Positions 61,668-64,000 of a DNA stretch of 64,000 nt are shown here, piece by piece. Origin of the DNA: Porites lobata. Lineage: Eukaryota; Cnidaria; Anthozoa; Scleractinia; Poritidae. A program made the position numbers and the translations under genes. The DNA lies in assembly GCA_942486035.1 (NCBI GenBank), contig CALNXK010000080.1, positions 1,439,001-1,503,000 on the forward strand, in the 5' to 3' direction. Under the pieces are notes generated by a model. The model searched no databases. It worked only from the letters and a program-made list of their open reading frames with translations, and was not told where the DNA came from. The first letter of the stretch is position 1, and each line of letters starts with the position of its first letter.

Positions 61668-64000
61668 CTCTGAATAAAGAGGATTGAAAAGTGATGACCG
61701 TCACAAAAACTACATTTGTGAAATTACTGTGGTTGGTTGGCATGTTCAGAAAGAACAAGATGAAACATGCTCTCTCTTACCAAAGATCAAATTCCTCCTA
61801 AAATTGGCCTGGTTCGCAGAAGGACGCACCCCTATCTAACAAAACCCTTTAGGGTAGACTCGAAGACGGTAAAGAAGCAAGCTTGTATAAGTTGTTTGAA
61901 AGCTGGCCTTTGTGGGGCTCCGGCACATGGCACAGTGTACAGTGTATAGGCGATTTAGGGCACAACTCGACAAGAGCCCCAGTCATCGAGATAGACTGTT
62001 TACTTGGGGGAGTGGAGAAAGCTTATCGAACCGGCTTGGGCCTTGGAACGATGGGTGCAGAAAACGCCTGTAAATGGGCGTACGTAAATCTCCATAACTG
62101 GGTTTAAACATAGATCAAGCTTAGTTTACTCCACCCTGCTAGTACAGCCTTTTCTTTCACTTGGCCCTCACTCAAGAAGTCAAAAAGAAGCTCTGCTCGC
62201 AGGATACGTTTACTCAATAAAACCAAACCGAACTCATAGTGAAATATTAATAAAATCAAACAAAAGTCTAAGTGTTATTATTAGTTAAGTGTAAACACTT
62301 ACATTTCTGTCCTCTTTAGGGATCGATACCTTATTAGCGATGTTGTAGCACTTGACTGACCGAGGCGTTATCTGTTTATCTTATAAGTTGATTTCTTTTA
62401 TAGTTTTATAATCGTACGAATCGGAATCTGATCTATGCTACTAAAAAGGTGCCATTTACGCCTTAAAGTAAGACCTTGACCGCTGCTGCTACAACTTCCG
62501 TTTTTAATAGCATCCTGTACAGATACTCCCCCTACGTGCTATGTCAACTCCACATCGGCATGTGCTGCCTCAAAGCGGGTTTTGGACTTTAAACTTGTAT
62601 AGAATTTGCTCATTATGGTCTAAAATCAGGTATAGTTTTTAAGGAAACCACAACTTGAAGGCATAATTAAGCAAATTTGACTTTTTAGCTCCAAATGCTG
62701 TTTAATTATAATAGAAAAAAAAATGCCTAAACCGGCAATATTTTTACTTGGACAGGAGTCAATGCCGGGGTTCGCAAACCGAGTAATGGATTATTTTAGA
62801 GGCCAGGGGTCGTCTACTCGAAAGTACCGGTGACTTGACATCAACAATTCATAAAAAAAGAGATATATCTGAAAAACCAAACAGCAGGTTCTAGTTAAAA
62901 AACCCAGTACATTTTTATCAGGTTTAATCTTATTATCTGTAGCCTGCGAGCAAGCTTTCGGGACCTGGACTATCGAAAAACGGTGGGCTTCAGGATGTGA
63001 AAAATGGCGTAAGCTCATGAGATTTAGCAAAATGTCGCCACAACCCCACCAAGAATTCCTAGGAGTATATAGCCCCGGGGCAAGTACTAATCCAGGAAAC
63101 TGACCTACAAGATGCTGCCAACAATGGAAGTTATAGCAACGCGGTCAAGGTCGTAAAGCGCAAGTACTTACGTACCCGTTACAAAGTCAGTTATATCAGT
63201 GGAGTGGAGAAAGATACGTCGATACTTATTGTTTGATATTGTTACTCTGGAAACTATTTGCTGATCTAACCCAGTGTGGGCAGGGAAAGGAAACTACTCC
63301 ATGAAGAAATAATAATAATAAAAAGATTGACCATGCCACAAGCATAACCTTGACTGGCTCAAACGTGCTATAAAACAAGGGTTAATCTCGAGAATCTTAA
63401 TTTTAAATTATTCGTCCATTTGTTGAAGTCTGTGAAGTAGACCAAAATATTTACAAGAACGCAAACAAGAGCACCGCAATTTGTGATTCAAATCCCTCTT
63501 TCTTGCGATCGGCTAAAGCTAGCCCCATGATCTTTTCAAACCCGTTTCAAGAGTGAATGAAACTATTTTAAGGTAAAATTGCATTTCAAAAGCGCTTCGT
63601 TTTCTATAGATAACGGCTGAACATCACTGAGATTGTCCAGTTTTACATTGAATTTCCAACCATTAAAACTTCATCCCAAAATATCTCCAGAATGCTCTTA
63701 GAGATCTCACTGAAACGTCGCCAACATTAGTGCCGAGAAACACGGCTGCAAGTAAAGTAGATAATGGGGTCATTTCGTTGCTATGGCAACTCTGATGTCA
63801 TTGTAACCCTGATCATAACAAATTTTCATCTTTGTCTAATACAGCTGTGGTAGTAACTTTTCCAAATCTTTGTTAATTACTAGGTAGCTAATGCTCAAAG
63901 ACGTAAGGAATGGACCCCAAAAATCTCCATTGAGCCACCTTAAGTCCTTAACAAGCAGAGCATGCGATTTTCTTTTCTTTTTAAAACATTGTTTCAAAAA

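Larger units (their letters stand above)
58981..64000. other. Intergenic DNA with repeats, no supported gene
   Basis: The open frames are short or arise from transposon sequence (for example 60830-61291 plus). There is a 22-base G tract, two hAT-like MITEs, a palindrome with CCCGGGG cores near 59870-59900, and a TAGCCTGCGAGCAAGC foldback end near 62940. I see nothing I can assign between 61700 and 64000. Confidence 0.5.

Noticed and set aside
1..64000. CRISPR arrays, operons or bacterial mobile elements
   Set aside because: Spliced genes, SECIS and MITEs show this is animal nuclear DNA. The repeats have no regular repeat-spacer pattern.

Overview
This is a stretch of nuclear DNA from an animal, most likely an anthozoan cnidarian such as a stony coral. 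The evidence is spliced genes with GT-AG introns, metazoan gene families (ZER1, SELENOF, IVNS1ABP), a selenocysteine codon read with a eukaryotic SECIS element, AT-rich intergenic DNA and many small inverted-repeat transposons. The cnidarian placement is an inference from repeat families and gene structure and was not tested by alignment.

Layout. Positions 1-24 kb hold no gene I can support; most of it is a large direct tandem duplication (about 8622-15953 and 15957-23790). From 24602 to 38615, on the minus strand, lies a 20-exon ZER1 gene. ZER1 is the substrate receptor of a CUL2 ubiquitin ligase that reads N-terminal glycine degrons. The exons join to about 765 residues, except that exon 6 carries one extra base that breaks the frame. 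From 42697 to 44058, minus strand, is a single-exon gene for a helical-repeat protein ending in a J-domain-like segment with an HPD motif. From 46256 to 50730, plus strand, is SELENOF (the 15 kDa selenoprotein) in five exons, with an in-frame TGA and a recognisable SECIS hairpin in its 3' UTR. From 53680 to 58266, minus strand, is a BTB-BACK-kelch gene, the orthologue of IVNS1ABP, in three coding exons plus a 5' UTR exon. From 58.8 to 64 kb I see only repeats and unassigned sequence.

The genes are not an operon or a cluster. Two act in ubiquitin-dependent protein turnover (ZER1 with CUL2, and the kelch protein probably with CUL3), one in quality control of glycoprotein folding in the ER (SELENOF), and one is a putative HSP70 co-chaperone. 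This shared protein-homeostasis theme may be chance.

The most useful observations are: the complete SELENOF gene with Sec codon, CNU redox motif and SECIS; the single-base frameshift and 27-nt microexon in ZER1; the 7-8 kb tandem duplication whose copies record later insertions; two copies of a TA-flanked MITE, one ending a few bases from a ZER1 splice donor; and the compact J-domain protein.
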